DNA of 64,000 bases from JACMLC01 sp963817025. Its GTDB lineage: Bacteria > Acidobacteriota > Blastocatellia > Pyrinomonadales > Pyrinomonadaceae. The stretch lies in the NCBI GenBank assembly GCA_963817025.1, contig CAWFML010000005.1, forward strand, positions 186,001-250,000, given 5' to 3'. Both the position numbers and the translations under genes were made by a program. Below the pieces are notes generated by a model that saw only the letters and a list, made by a program, of their open reading frames with translations, was not told the DNA's origin and did no database searches. Positions 1 through 8,977 of the stretch are shown here, piece by piece (position 1 is the first letter of the stretch; each line of letters starts with the position of its first letter).

Positions 1-427
1 CCGTTCCGGCTGCAAAGATGACGACCCGTCCCTTTTCGAGATGACGTATCGCGCGGCGACGGATGAACGGCTCTGCCAGTTGCGGAATATCTATCGCAGA
101 CATGACGCGCGTGTAAACATCCAGCTTTTCCAGCGCGTCCTGCAACACGACTGCATTCATCACCGTCGCCAGCATGCCTATATAATCCGCGCTTGAGCGA
201 TCCATATTGCCTGCGCTTTTGGAGACGCCGCGAAAGATATTGCCGCCGCCCACCACCACCGCGACCTCTACGCCCAACTTGCTGACATCCTTAATCTCTT
301 CGGCGACAGAGCGCGCGACATTCACGTCAATGCCGTAGTTCTGTTCGCCCATCAGGGCTTCGCCGGAGATTTTTAAGAGAATGCGCCGGAAAGCCGGTTT
401 GGCGACATTGGTTGCAACTGAAGACAT
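1..427 (-). CDS. pyrH: Uridylate kinase PyrH, partial (N-terminal 142 codons)
   Basis: UMP kinase phosphorylates UMP to UDP in pyrimidine nucleotide synthesis in the cytoplasm. Translating the minus strand from ATG at 427 gives the family hallmarks: RILLKISGEAL near residue 15, the glycine-rich VVVGGGNIFRG near residue 60, and DYIGMLATVMNA followed by the LQDALE helix. The C-terminal part lies beyond the left edge of the window. It is the last visible gene of the run rplM-rpsI-rpsB-tsf-pyrH, the usual bacterial order. The 85 bp between it and tsf hold a word-hairpin repeat, so it probably depends on read-through from the upstream ribosomal promoter. Identification is secure. Confidence 0.95.
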   Translation of the reverse strand, partial: MSSVATNVAKPAFRRILLKISGEALMGEQNYGIDVNVARSVAEEIKDVSKLGVEVAVVVGGGNIFRGVSKSAGNMDRSSADYIGMLATVMNAVVLQDALEKLDVYTRVMSAIDIPQLAEPFIRRRAIRHLEKGRVVIFAAGT

Positions 428-430
428 AGG

Positions 431-513
431 TTTTAAGTCTCAAGTCTCAAGTCCCAAGCCCCAAGTCCCGGATCAAAAACGATGCGGGACTTGAGACTTG
501 GAGCTTGGAGCTT
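431..513. repeat. Word-hairpin repeat, CAAGTCTC/GAGACTTG type
   Basis: The left arm (about 435-470) is a run of CAAGTCTC/CAAGTCCC-like words. The right arm (about 484-513) is their reverse complement, with a short loop between. It fills the gap between tsf and pyrH and ends at the tsf stop codon. It belongs by architecture to the family described in the findings. Confidence 0.85.
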
Positions 514-1178
514 CATTGTCCTGCGAGCGCGGCCACTTCGCTGCCGAAATCGTCATCGCGTTTTGCCAGACCTTCGCCCATCTTGTAGCGGCTGAAGCGG
601 CGAACGGAAATCCTTTCGCCCGTCTTGGCTGTCTTTTCCGTGATTAGATCGCCGACAGTCTTGGCCGGGTCTTTGACGAACGGCTGATCCAGAAGCACTG
701 CCTCTTCATAATATTTGTTCAAGCGGCCTTCGACGATTTTGTCAATCACCTGATCGGGCTTGCTGGCGTTCTTCGGATCATTCTTGGCCTGCGCGCGTGC
801 AATCTCGCGTTCTTTATCCAGATCGCCTGCCGGAACTTCCTCGCGCGTCACATAGCGCGGCTCAGCCGCAGCGATGTGCATCGCCACGTCTTTGACAAGC
901 TGCTGAAACTCTTCGCCGCGCGCGACGAAGTCTGTCTCGCAGTTGACTTCGACAAGGACGCCGACCTTGCCGCCCATGTGTATGTACGAGCCGACCGCGC
1001 CTTCGGCTGCGATGCGGCCTTCCTTTTTCTTGGCGGATGCCAGACCGCGCTTGCGCAATAGCTCAATCGCCTGTTCCTCGTTGCCGCCTACTTCGGTGAG
1101 CGCGTTCTTGCATTCCATCATGCCTGCGCCGGTTTTCTCGCGGAGCGACTTGACTGCGCTCGCCGTAATGTCTGCCAT
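513..1178 (-). CDS. tsf: Elongation factor Ts
   Basis: EF-Ts recycles EF-Tu by GDP/GTP exchange. The protein begins MADITASAVKSLREKTGAGMMECKNAL, the standard N-terminal UBA-like module, followed by the invariant EVNCETDFVAR stretch near residue 80 that contacts EF-Tu. At 221 aa it is the short form, with one dimerisation subdomain rather than the roughly 280 aa proteobacterial form. I chose ATG at 1178 and not the upstream in-frame start at 1304 because AAAGGAG lies just upstream and the extra 42 residues are unrelated to the family and come from a repeat. It lies directly downstream of rpsB in the same operon. Confidence 0.97.
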   Translation of the reverse strand: MADITASAVKSLREKTGAGMMECKNALTEVGGNEEQAIELLRKRGLASAKKKEGRIAAEGAVGSYIHMGGKVGVLVEVNCETDFVARGEEFQQLVKDVAMHIAAAEPRYVTREEVPAGDLDKEREIARAQAKNDPKNASKPDQVIDKIVEGRLNKYYEEAVLLDQPFVKDPAKTVGDLITEKTAKTGERISVRRFSRYKMGEGLAKRDDDFGSEVAALAGQ

Positions 1179-1192
1179 AATAAAAGCTCTCC

Positions 1193-1310
1193 TTTGTACT
1201 TTGTGCTTTGTACTTTGTGCTTTGTCTGTGTATTGCAGCTTGAAGCTTTCTGAGAAACTACTCGACCCGAGCGAGCGAAACAAAGAACAAAATACAAAGC
1301 ACAAAGAACG
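1193..1310. repeat. Word-hairpin repeat, CTTTGTAC/GTACAAAG type
   Basis: The left arm (1193-1230) is five CTTTGTGC/CTTTGTAC words; the right arm (1278-1310) is their complement. It lies between rpsB and tsf. Its left edge supplies the AAAG of the tsf Shine-Dalgarno sequence. The same word class recurs at 41150-41273. Confidence 0.85.
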
Positions 1311-1402
1311 ATTTATTATAAAAAAGCGCAGCCCGGCGGGGTGTCCGCTTGTGGAGGCTGCGCTCGCCGAAAAAATTGAAACCTTGTGATAGCTAAATTG
1401 TC

Positions 1403-2479
1403 TTAGCTGGCAATGCCGACGGATTCCGCACCCTTTTCCTGCTCGGCGGAAGACTCGTGCGGGGCATCTGCTTCATTGCCGCCGCCATCTGCGCCGCGTA
1501 CTGGAGCGCCTGTTCCGGCCTGCTCATGATTGCCAATGCTATCTGGCTGCTGTCCGGTTTTGCCGAATCCCTGATTGCCGGGAACGGAAACCTGCGTTTC
1601 TGCCGCAGGCGCAGCCGCCGCTGTGTCCTTCACGTTCTCTGCTTCAAGACCCGGATCGCGGCCCGGCGTCACGCTGCCAGTGGTATCGCCGCTGCTCTTG
1701 TCACGGCGACGCTGTCTTGCGCCGTCGCCACCTTCTGCCGCAGCCCCCGCCACATCCGACATGCCTTCCATCTCGTCCGCGCCCTCTGTGACCATCTGCT
1801 GGCCTTCGAGCACGGCGTCGGCCATGCGCGAGGCGAAGAGACGCACGGCGCGCAGGGCATCGTCGTTGCCGGGGATGATGTAGTCAATGCCATCAGGCGA
1901 GCAGTTGGTGTCAACCACTGCGACGACAGGAATGCCGAGGCGATTGGCTTCGGCGACGGCAATCTCTTCCTTGCGGACATCAATGATAAAGACCGCATCT
2001 GGCAGACGCGTCATCATCTTGATACCGGAAAGATTTTTGTTGAGACTCTCGCGCTCGCGGTCGAGCTTGATGCGTTCCTTCTTAGTCAGCTTCTCATAGC
2101 GACCGTCTGTCTGCATCGCTTCAAGGTCTTTGAGACGCTTGATGGATTTCTGGACGGTCTGGAAATTGGTCAAGAGGCCGCCGAGCCAGCGTTGATTGAT
2201 GTAATACTGGCCTGCGCGCTCTGCCTCTTCGCGGATGGCATCCTGTGCCTGACGTTTGGTGCCGACAAAGAGCACTGTCTTGCCGCGATCTTCGGCCACC
2301 AGATTGGTCATAAACTGGATGGCGTCGCGGAACATGCGCTGCGTCTTCTGCAAGTCGATAATGTAAATGCCGTTGCGCTCGCCGAAAATGTATTCCTTCA
2401 TCTTCGGATTCCAGCGCCGTACCTGATGGCCGAAGTGCACGCCGGCCTCCAGCAATTCTTTCATCGTAACCGAAGCCAA
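1403..2479 (-). CDS. rpsB: 30S ribosomal protein S2 with long C-terminal extension
   Basis: S2 is a structural protein of the small ribosomal subunit. The start MASVTMKELLEAGVHFGHQVRRWNPKM and IIDLQKTQ, FVGTKRQAQ and RWLGGLLTNF blocks are typical. The core ends near residue 235, whereas the family is usually about 240-260 aa. Here a further 120 or so residues follow, rich in Gly, Ala, Glu, Asp and Gln, with a basic RQRRRDK patch and no obvious fold. The tail is probably disordered. The extension is in frame with no sign of frameshift, and the stop is 225 bp before the tsf start. Second to last of the visible ribosomal operon genes. Confidence 0.96.
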   Translation of the reverse strand: MASVTMKELLEAGVHFGHQVRRWNPKMKEYIFGERNGIYIIDLQKTQRMFRDAIQFMTNLVAEDRGKTVLFVGTKRQAQDAIREEAERAGQYYINQRWLGGLLTNFQTVQKSIKRLKDLEAMQTDGRYEKLTKKERIKLDRERESLNKNLSGIKMMTRLPDAVFIIDVRKEEIAVAEANRLGIPVVAVVDTNCSPDGIDYIIPGNDDALRAVRLFASRMADAVLEGQQMVTEGADEMEGMSDVAGAAAEGGDGARQRRRDKSSGDTTGSVTPGRDPGLEAENVKDTAAAAPAAETQVSVPGNQGFGKTGQQPDSIGNHEQAGTGAPVRGADGGGNEADAPHESSAEQEKGAESVGIAS

Positions 2480-2582
2480 ATGAAACTCTCCTTTACAAGT
2501 GTTGGTTTATGTACTCGCCGCCGCCCACAGGCTTCTTCTACTTAAGAAGCAACCAAATCGGGACGGCGACAATGGAGTTAAC

Positions 2583-2648
2583 GATTTCGGATTGCGGATT
2601 AAGAGGCAAGCGAATGTCTTTCAACCCGCAATCCAAAATCCGCAATCG
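2583..2648. repeat. Word-hairpin repeat, GGATTGCGG type
   Basis: GGATTGCGGATT on the left (2583-2600) pairs with AATCCGCAATC and related words on the right (2622-2648). It lies between rpsI and rpsB, ending two bases before the rpsI stop codon. Confidence 0.75.
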
Positions 2649-2650
2649 AA

Positions 2651-3043
2651 CTATCTCTTCGAGAACTGGAAGCGCTTGCGTGCGCCCTTCTGTCCGTACT
2701 TTTTGCGCTCTTTGATGCGCGGGTCGCGTGTCACGAGACCCGCCTGCTTGAGCGCACGGCGCAGGTCTGCGTTAAATTCCATCAACGCGCGCGTGATGCC
2801 GTGACGAATCGCTCCGGCCTGTCCGGCAGGCCCGCCGCCGTCCACGTTGACCAGAATGTCGAATTTGTTGGTCGTCTCGGTCAACTGCAAGGGCTGGCGA
2901 ATAATCATGCGCAGGGTCTCGTTCGGGAAATACTGCTCGAACGCTTTTTTGTTGACCTTCACATCGCCGCTGCCGGGTCGCAAATAGACGCGCGCCGTCG
3001 AAGTCTTGCGCCGTCCCGTTCCGTAATATTGAATTTCAGCCAC
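2651..3043 (-). CDS. rpsI: 30S ribosomal protein S9
   Basis: S9 reaches with its C-terminal tail to the P-site tRNA. The 130 aa product shows the family signatures YYGTGRRKTSTARV at the start, GGGPAGQAGAIRHGI in the middle, and the basic tail ending GARKRFQFSKR. The terminal KR is the conserved P-site contact. Length is normal. It sits 39 bp downstream of rplM, the near-universal rplM-rpsI pair. Confidence 0.97.
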   Translation of the reverse strand: MAEIQYYGTGRRKTSTARVYLRPGSGDVKVNKKAFEQYFPNETLRMIIRQPLQLTETTNKFDILVNVDGGGPAGQAGAIRHGITRALMEFNADLRRALKQAGLVTRDPRIKERKKYGQKGARKRFQFSKR

Positions 3044-3082
3044 AGCTTTATCTATCCTTCAAAATCTCTGCCGGTTAATTGT

Positions 3083-3532
3083 TTATGTTTGTTGAGGGGT
3101 GATGTCGAGCGATTGAGGCTTCTGCGCCGTGTGGGGATGGTCTGCGTCGGCGTAAACTTTCAGCTTCTTACCCATCGCCTTGCCGAGCTTGGATTTGGGG
3201 AGCATGCCCCTGACCGCCAGCTCGATGACGCGCTCCGGATGTTTGGCGAATTGGTTCTGCACGGAAATCTCGCGCAGTCCGCCCGGATAGAGCGTGTGAT
3301 GGCGATAGACCTTCTGCTCGGCCTTCGACCCCTTAAAGACAGCCTTGCGGGCATTAATCACAATCACGTGATCGCCCATATCCATGAAGGGCGTCCACTT
3401 CGGATTGTTCTTGCCCGACAGGATGCGCGCCACTTCAGTTGCGAGCCGCCCGACTGTCTGCCCCGCCGCATCAACGACGAACCATTTGCGATTTTCAGCG
3501 AGACCTGTCCCGCTAGGAAAGTATGTTGACAT
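3083..3532 (-). CDS. rplM: 50S ribosomal protein L13
   Basis: L13 is an early-assembly protein of the large subunit. The sequence shows KWFVVDAAGQTVGRLATEVA at the start, MGDHVIVINA in the middle and the HTLYPGGLRE and GMLPKSKLG blocks that define the family, at 149 aa. It is first in the operon and is preceded by a good promoter at 3575-3604 and a GAGAGAG Shine-Dalgarno-like run. The short C-terminal tail (about 20 residues after the core) is not conserved. Confidence 0.97.
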   Translation of the reverse strand: MSTYFPSGTGLAENRKWFVVDAAGQTVGRLATEVARILSGKNNPKWTPFMDMGDHVIVINARKAVFKGSKAEQKVYRHHTLYPGGLREISVQNQFAKHPERVIELAVRGMLPKSKLGKAMGKKLKVYADADHPHTAQKPQSLDITPQQT

Positions 3533-3574
3533 AGATAACTCTCTCTGCTTAAAGCGTCTAAAACGCGAACGGCT

Positions 3575-3604
3575 AGAATACCGAAATGCTCAGAAAATTG
3601 TCAA
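3575..3604 (-). promoter_or_regulatory. Sigma-70 type promoter of the rplM operon
   Basis: On the minus strand TTGACA (3599-3604) and TATTCT (3575-3580) are separated by 18 bp. Predicted initiation is near 3568, giving a leader of about 36 nt before the rplM ATG at 3532. This is the best promoter match on the minus strand in this region and it faces the ribosomal operon. Confidence 0.75.
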
Positions 3605-3654
3605 GTTAAGGTGGACTATCTGCCGCTGCTCTGTCGTTTTCATTAATTAAAGAC

Positions 3655-3698
3655 TCAAAAAAGGGAGGCTCTCCTTTTCCATTTGTGGAGAACCTCCC
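3655..3698 (-). terminator. Rho-independent terminator of the M48 protease gene
   Basis: A 12-bp stem (GGGAGGTTCTCC with GGAGAGCCTCCC, one mismatch) closes a 12-nt loop and is followed on the minus strand by six T residues. It starts 29 bp after the stop codon of the M48 gene and precedes the rplM promoter, so it insulates the two units. Confidence 0.85.
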
Positions 3699-3726
3699 GC
3701 GAATAGATCTCTCTTGCAGACTTAAC

Positions 3727-4923
3727 TTAGGGCGTAGAGCCTTGCTGCGTCTGTGCCGGTGGCTGCGAGCCGTCGTTGCGTTTGAGCTTGGGCGGATCGG
3801 CTGGCTTCGTATCCGCCGGAGGAGCATTCGGGTCTGTGCCCGATTCATCCGGCGTGGGCTGGCGACGTTTGAGCGTCGGGCGGCCCGGTGTTCCGTCATC
3901 GCTACCTGAGATGTCTCCGGCGGTCGTGATGCGCGAGTTCGATGTTCTCATCAATCTGGCTTTGACGCGCTGAAATTCCGAAGTGCTGATGACGTATTCC
4001 TCACGCTCAGGGAAACGCGACACGAGGTTCAGCGAAGCTGCGCGGCGATCCGGCGGCTGCGGGTGCGTGGCAAAAGCTCTGGAGATAAAGCCCGGTTTCT
4101 TCTTGCTCTTGGACGAGAGTTTCTCGAACATCGTCGCCATCGCGTTCGGGTCGTAACCGGCTGCGTAGAGATATTGCACGCCGAGCTTGTCCGCTTCCTC
4201 TTCCGCGCCGCGCGAGAATTTCATGAAGGCTGCAAGGAGTCCGAGTCCGGCTGTGTTCTGGAAGATGACTCCCGGCCAGCCGCCCAGAAAGATCGAGCCT
4301 GCGATCATGCCAATCTCCGCCAGCGTTCCCTTTGCCTGATTCTCCATCGCGTGCCGCGCGGCGACGTGCGCGATTTCATGCGCCATCACACCGGCCAATT
4401 CTGCTTCGTTGTCAGCCGCGAGAATCAATCCGCGATTGACATAAAAGAAACCACCCGGCAGAGCGAAAGCGTTGACCTCGTCCGAGTCAATGACCTTGAT
4501 GGTAAAGGGAATCTTGGCATCGGAGTGAAGCACTACGTTCTGGCCGACGCGGTTGACGTATTCTGTAATGATCGGGTCGTCTACAAACTTGACGCCTTTT
4601 TCAATCTCGGCGGCAAGCTGGCGACCGATTTTAATCTCTTTCTCGGTCGAGCCTGACATGCTGGCAATCAAGCCGCTGTTGAGCTTGCGCTTGCCTATCA
4701 TCGCAGGGTCTTCGTCCGTTTTGAGCGGGCGGCGTGACTGCGCCGGTTGAGCCTTTGGCTCAGGCTGCTTCTTGTCCTCAGCTTCCTGCTGTTGCCCGGA
4801 CTTTTTATCTTCCTGCGGCGGCGCGGTTTGTTGCAGCGGCGCAGCGACGGCGGCGATGGCGCTCAGCCAAAGAGAAAGGGCGAGCGCGAGGGCCGAAAGC
4901 TGGCGGGAGAAACGACTTCTCAT
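3727..4923 (-). CDS. Exported M48-family zinc metalloprotease
   Basis: Predicted periplasmic or membrane-tethered metallopeptidase of the M48 family (BepA/Oma1-like), whose members degrade or refold misfolded envelope proteins. Residues 1-28 form a signal peptide (basic MRSRFSRQ, then a hydrophobic Ala/Leu core ending AAVAAP). A Gln/Lys/Pro-rich linker follows. The zinc motif HEIAH lies in VMAHEIAHVAARHAM, with the third ligand glutamate expected in EEEADKLGVQYL. The tail of about 80 residues is Pro/Thr-rich and low complexity. ATG at 4923 is preferred over the one at 4950 because GGAGG lies 8 nt upstream and the signal peptide then starts correctly. It is monocistronic, with its own terminator. 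Confidence 0.92.
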   Translation of the reverse strand: MRSRFSRQLSALALALSLWLSAIAAVAAPLQQTAPPQEDKKSGQQQEAEDKKQPEPKAQPAQSRRPLKTDEDPAMIGKRKLNSGLIASMSGSTEKEIKIGRQLAAEIEKGVKFVDDPIITEYVNRVGQNVVLHSDAKIPFTIKVIDSDEVNAFALPGGFFYVNRGLILAADNEAELAGVMAHEIAHVAARHAMENQAKGTLAEIGMIAGSIFLGGWPGVIFQNTAGLGLLAAFMKFSRGAEEEADKLGVQYLYAAGYDPNAMATMFEKLSSKSKKKPGFISRAFATHPQPPDRRAASLNLVSRFPEREEYVISTSEFQRVKARLMRTSNSRITTAGDISGSDDGTPGRPTLKRRQPTPDESGTDPNAPPADTKPADPPKLKRNDGSQPPAQTQQGSTP

Positions 4924-5350
4924 GACGAAAGCCTCCAAAAAACTTGTCAACGTTCAGAGCCTGTGAAGAAAAGCTTCCCATCTGCAGAAGGCTTTTCTCA
5001 TGAAGAGCCGCGCCCATCCGATGAATAACGCGGCCTGTAACTTTTATTCAAATGAAGGAAACCGGGCCGTAAAGCTTTATCGGGAAATCAACCACAGGAT
5101 TTCTCGCTGCTATTTTGGCTGGCCTGAGTTTGATGCAGCCTTATGCTTGCAGGTTGCGCCACCACGGCCCCGCTCCCCAAGCCATTTCCAAGTCCATTAT
5201 CAATCTGTTCCTCAAGGATTTCTCGTTGCCACGGATTATAGCAGGAGGCGCATGAAAATGATAAAGATTGCGTGCCGCTGTCGGCGCATGCTACAGTCGA
5301 AAGTGTCTGGGCCAGAAGCCCATTCGCCCCTCCCACAGTCCAGAATATAG
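4924..5350. other. Divergent intergenic region with a weak minus-strand promoter candidate
   Basis: No gene is supported here. On the minus strand TTGAAT (5046-5051) and TTATTC (5023-5028) are spaced by 17 bp and could serve the M48 gene. A small inverted repeat (AGAAAAGC/GCTTTTCT, 4967-4998) lies in the presumed leader. No convincing promoter or Shine-Dalgarno sequence was found for the plus-strand gene at 5351. Confidence 0.35.
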
Positions 5351-8300
5351 ATGAAACGCGCTCAGGATAAGATCAAAGACTTTATCGAGCCGCAGGCTTT
5401 TGAAGAAGTCCAGAACTACGGGGCCGACCCGGCGCGCGCGCTGGCCGCATATCGTTTTACGGATGCGACTTCGGAGTTGATCGCGCGCCTGCTGGACACG
5501 CTCGCAGACTTGCCGCGCCAGCGCGGGGGCGCACGCGCTCTGGCGGGCCTGCGCGGCGTCGGCAAGAGCCACGCGCTGGCGGCTTTCGGCGCGCTGGTAG
5601 CGATGCCGGAACTGCGCCATACCGTGACGGACGCGCATGTGGCGACGAGCGCACGCCGCCTCTTGAATCGCCGCTACATCGTCGCGCGGATAGAGCGCGG
5701 CACGCACCCGACGCTGGTCGAAGAGTTGCGCGCGGCCTTTGTCAAAGTCTTTGGCGGGCATGAATCGGAGTGGATGCATGAGCCGTCTGCGATGCTTGCC
5801 ATCGCGGCCTCGCGCGCCTCCGACACGCCGCTGGCGCTGATCGTGGACACGGCCTTCGGTCGCCAGACGCGCGTGCAGCGCGACGACGGGCCGGTCTTGA
5901 GCGAGTTGGCCGCCGCCACGGAACAGGTCAATGCCTTTATCGCGCTCGCGCTCGACGACGACATAGCGGGCGCGGACGGCGCAAACGTCGCGCTCGCCAA
6001 ATCCTTCCAGATAGATTATCTAGACCCTGAGCATCTCTACCGCGTCGCAGACCTGCACCTCTTTCAAAAGGACGCGCATGGCCGCGCCGCGCTCCATGAC
6101 ATCTATACTTTTCTGCGTCATGCAGTGCCGGGCTTTAATTGGAGCGAGCCGCGCTTTGCCTCCATCTATCCGGTGCATCCTCTGGTCGCGGACGCGGCCC
6201 CGGCTGTGCGGCTCTACGCGCAGACTTTTGCTTTCCTGCCTTTCGCCGCCGCCGCTGCCGGGCGCGCCGCGAATCGTCCCGCGCTTTCACTGGTCGGCTT
6301 GGACGAGGTTTTTGACCGCGCGGAGTATGAGCTACGCAAGGCGGAGGATTTGAAGGAAGCATTTGCCGTTTACGATTCGCTGGCGACGGGCGCGCTCGCG
6401 CAGATTCCGATCATGCAGCGATTGCAGGCCAAGCTGGTGCTCAAGGGTCTTTTTATTCTCTCGCTGGACGGGCGCGGGGCGACCGGGCGAGAGTTGGGCG
6501 CGGCGATGCTGCTCTATGACGAGAAATCGCCGGAGGCCGGGATTGAGCGCGTGCGCGAGATGCTGGCGCGCTTCAGCGAGTCTGCGCCGGATGGCGCTCT
6601 GGGCCAGAGCGAGGACGGCATCGAGACGCGTTATCGTTTTAACATCAGCGCGTCGGCAGGATTTGACGCTGCGCTCGCCGCTGCCGCGCAAGAGGTTGAC
6701 GATGAGACGGCGCAAGACCTGTTACGCGTGGCTGCGCGCTCGCGTTTTGAAGACTGGCCGTTCAGGGAAATGGAAACGGGCGCACGCGCTGTCGAAGCCG
6801 CAGACCTGCTGTTGATGTGGCGCGGGATGGGGCGGCGCGGTCGTCTCGTCTGGCAGGCGATGGAGGAAGGCTACGCGCCGCGCTCTACAAATGCAGCGGG
6901 AGAAAAAAACAGCCCCGGTGATTGGGAGATAGTCATGCTTGCGCCGCGCCTTGCCGCTTTTAATTCGAGCGCGGATGCGAGCCATGCTATTGATGATGAG
7001 AGTGATGGATGGTCGCCGTTTGTCGTCTGGCGTCCAGCGGCCCTGACGGTTGAAGAGACGGAATCTTTGCGTCGTCTCGTGGCTTTGCGTACAGACGCCG
7101 CTTTGATGACGGAGTTTGGCGAGACTGTGCGCGCAGCCGAGCGCACGCATGCTGCGCTGGTCGAGCGCATCTGGGCGCGGCTGTACATGGATGACGGGAT
7201 GCTCTTGAACGGGAGCTTCCATCAAGACTTTACGGATGAGGCGCGCGGCACGCAGTCTCTCGCAGAGATGTTGGGAAGGATGCTGGCAGAGATGTTCGGC
7301 ATGCGCTATCCCTTGCATCCGGTCTTTAGCGAGCCGCTTGGCGAAACGGAAGTGGCGCGTCTGGTGAGCGGGCTGTTCGGCGGCGCGAATCAGGGGTCTG
7401 CGAGCGTGCAGGAACTGGCGCGTCTGTTTGCTGCGCCGCTCGGTCTGGTCGCGCAGCGCGGAGAGGTCTTCGCGCTCGAAGCGGGCGATCAGGTGCTCCG
7501 CCAGCCGTGGGTGCGCGATGTGCTGGCGATGACGGATGAAGCGGACGGCGGAGTCGTGCCGCTTGAAGCGGTCTATAAAAAACTGTCAGACGTGCCATAC
7601 GGGTTGCTTGACGAATCGCAGCATCTGATTCTGGCCGCGCTGGTCGCACAGCGTCGCATCGAACTGGTGACGACGAGCGGAGACCGCATCGGTCGGCGCA
7701 CGCTCGATCTCAAACTGCGCTGGGACGAGATAGCAGGCATCGCGCGTGCGGCAACATTGCTGCACGGCGCGGAAGAGTTGACGGAGTGGGCCAGACTTCT
7801 CACACACCAGACGAGCCTCAATTCTATTTCTCACCCGACTGCGCGCGAAGCCGTGCGCGCCGCTCTCTCCGAATGGCTCGAAGCATGGCGCAGCACGCAT
7901 CTCTTGGAAAATTTCGACGCGCTGCCCGATAGCGGCTTGACGACGCGGACATGGAAGTTGTCCGCGAGCGTACGCAAGAGTTTTGGCGCGGCGGCTGATG
8001 CAGTCGAGACAGCGCTGGCGGACATCATCTCGCTCGAAGAAGGTTTGCAGCGCGTGGCGGACGCCTTTGGCGATTCTTCAGACCAGTTTACGCGCAACAC
8101 TCAGCAGCTTGCACAGCTCAGCAACTTCATCGCAGGGCTTTCTTTGCGCGAACGCGCGCGTGCTTATCTGGCTCTGGCCGAGCCGACGATGGTGGACGAG
8201 ATAGAGAGCGCGCGGCGCGAGCTGCTGGCGATGATCGAAGACATGCAGACTCTCTTTGACCGCGAATCCAACCGGCGTTTTGATATTTTATGGCGCGAGT

Positions 8301-8977
8301 TTCACGCGCGCTACGCAGAGCATTATGCTGCGAGACATGCGGAGACGGTCGGGGCCGACGCGAATCGCAAAGCGATCGAGAGCTTGACGCGCGGCGCGGA
8401 GTGGCGCGAGTTTGAAGCTCTGGCGAAACTTTCCATCGTCAACCAGCAGCACTGGGAACAGGCCGAAGAACTCCTGCGTCATGCGTGCGATTCTTACTGC
8501 GAATTGAATGTGCGGCAGCTTTTAAATGAGCGGCCCGCCTGCGTCTGCTCCTTCAGGCTGGCACGCGCCTCTGCCCTCACGCGCCTGCCTCAGGAACTGG
8601 AAGAAACACTTGAGCATGGGAGGCATGCTTACAAACGCACGCTCTCTATGCTGGGCACTCCGCTGGCGATTGCGCTCGACGCGATTGCGCGCAAGGAAGA
8701 GGATGCAGAAGCGGCTGCACGCGCGCGTCATCTTTCCGGCGCGTTCGCGCGCGGGGCCGGGGACGCGTCCTTCACGCATGCGGACGTACAGTTGATTGAG
8801 CAGGCTCTGCAAAGAATGGCGACGCCGCCGCCCGTGCGCGTGCGCGTTCCCGCAGACGAGTACGGCCTGCTGACGCGCGATGAGTTGCGCGCACGTCTCA
8901 ATCAATGGCTTGACGATTTGCCGGATCAGCCCGTGCTCGTAGAAGTCGTCAGCGAAAGCGATGGCAATGGCGCGTAA
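5351..8977 (+). CDS. Giant P-loop ATPase, PglY/BrxC-like
   Basis: A 1208 aa cytoplasmic protein with no signal peptide or membrane segment. A Walker A motif GLRGVGKSH lies near residue 70. The following RYIVARIERGTHPTLVEEL segment and a later YPVHPLV motif (about residue 275) resemble the large ATPases of phage-defence systems (BREX BrxC/PglY) and related DUF families. The expected Walker B carries IVDTAFGR, without the usual acidic DE pair, so ATP hydrolysis is uncertain. The C-terminal 500 residues are rich in Ala/Glu/Arg and look helical. No methylase, PglZ phosphatase or protease gene lies nearby, so a complete BREX locus is not present in this window. It overlaps the next gene by 17 bp and the two are probably co-expressed. 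The ORF is certain; the family assignment is tentative. Confidence 0.6.
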   Translation: MKRAQDKIKDFIEPQAFEEVQNYGADPARALAAYRFTDATSELIARLLDTLADLPRQRGGARALAGLRGVGKSHALAAFGALVAMPELRHTVTDAHVATSARRLLNRRYIVARIERGTHPTLVEELRAAFVKVFGGHESEWMHEPSAMLAIAASRASDTPLALIVDTAFGRQTRVQRDDGPVLSELAAATEQVNAFIALALDDDIAGADGANVALAKSFQIDYLDPEHLYRVADLHLFQKDAHGRAALHDIYTFLRHAVPGFNWSEPRFASIYPVHPLVADAAPAVRLYAQTFAFLPFAAAAAGRAANRPALSLVGLDEVFDRAEYELRKAEDLKEAFAVYDSLATGALAQIPIMQRLQAKLVLKGLFILSLDGRGATGRELGAAMLLYDEKSPEAGIERVREMLARFSESAPDGALGQSEDGIETRYRFNISASAGFDAALAAAAQEVDDETAQDLLRVAARSRFEDWPFREMETGARAVEAADLLLMWRGMGRRGRLVWQAMEEGYAPRSTNAAGEKNSPGDWEIVMLAPRLAAFNSSADASHAIDDESDGWSPFVVWRPAALTVEETESLRRLVALRTDAALMTEFGETVRAAERTHAALVERIWARLYMDDGMLLNGSFHQDFTDEARGTQSLAEMLGRMLAEMFGMRYPLHPVFSEPLGETEVARLVSGLFGGANQGSASVQELARLFAAPLGLVAQRGEVFALEAGDQVLRQPWVRDVLAMTDEADGGVVPLEAVYKKLSDVPYGLLDESQHLILAALVAQRRIELVTTSGDRIGRRTLDLKLRWDEIAGIARAATLLHGAEELTEWARLLTHQTSLNSISHPTAREAVRAALSEWLEAWRSTHLLENFDALPDSGLTTRTWKLSASVRKSFGAAADAVETALADIISLEEGLQRVADAFGDSSDQFTRNTQQLAQLSNFIAGLSLRERARAYLALAEPTMVDEIESARRELLAMIEDMQTLFDRESNRRFDILWREFHARYAEHYAARHAETVGADANRKAIESLTRGAEWREFEALAKLSIVNQQHWEQAEELLRHACDSYCELNVRQLLNERPACVCSFRLARASALTRLPQELEETLEHGRHAYKRTLSMLGTPLAIALDAIARKEEDAEAAARARHLSGAFARGAGDASFTHADVQLIEQALQRMATPPPVRVRVPADEYGLLTRDELRARLNQWLDDLPDQPVLVEVVSESDGNGA

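Noticed and set aside
1457..2545. 362-codon plus-strand ORF opposite rpsB
   Set aside because: Antisense shadow of a clear rpsB; GC-rich genes leave long open antisense frames.
5351..8977. Complete BREX defence system
   Set aside because: Only an ATPase-like gene is present; no methyltransferase, PglZ-type or protease partner in the adjacent genes.
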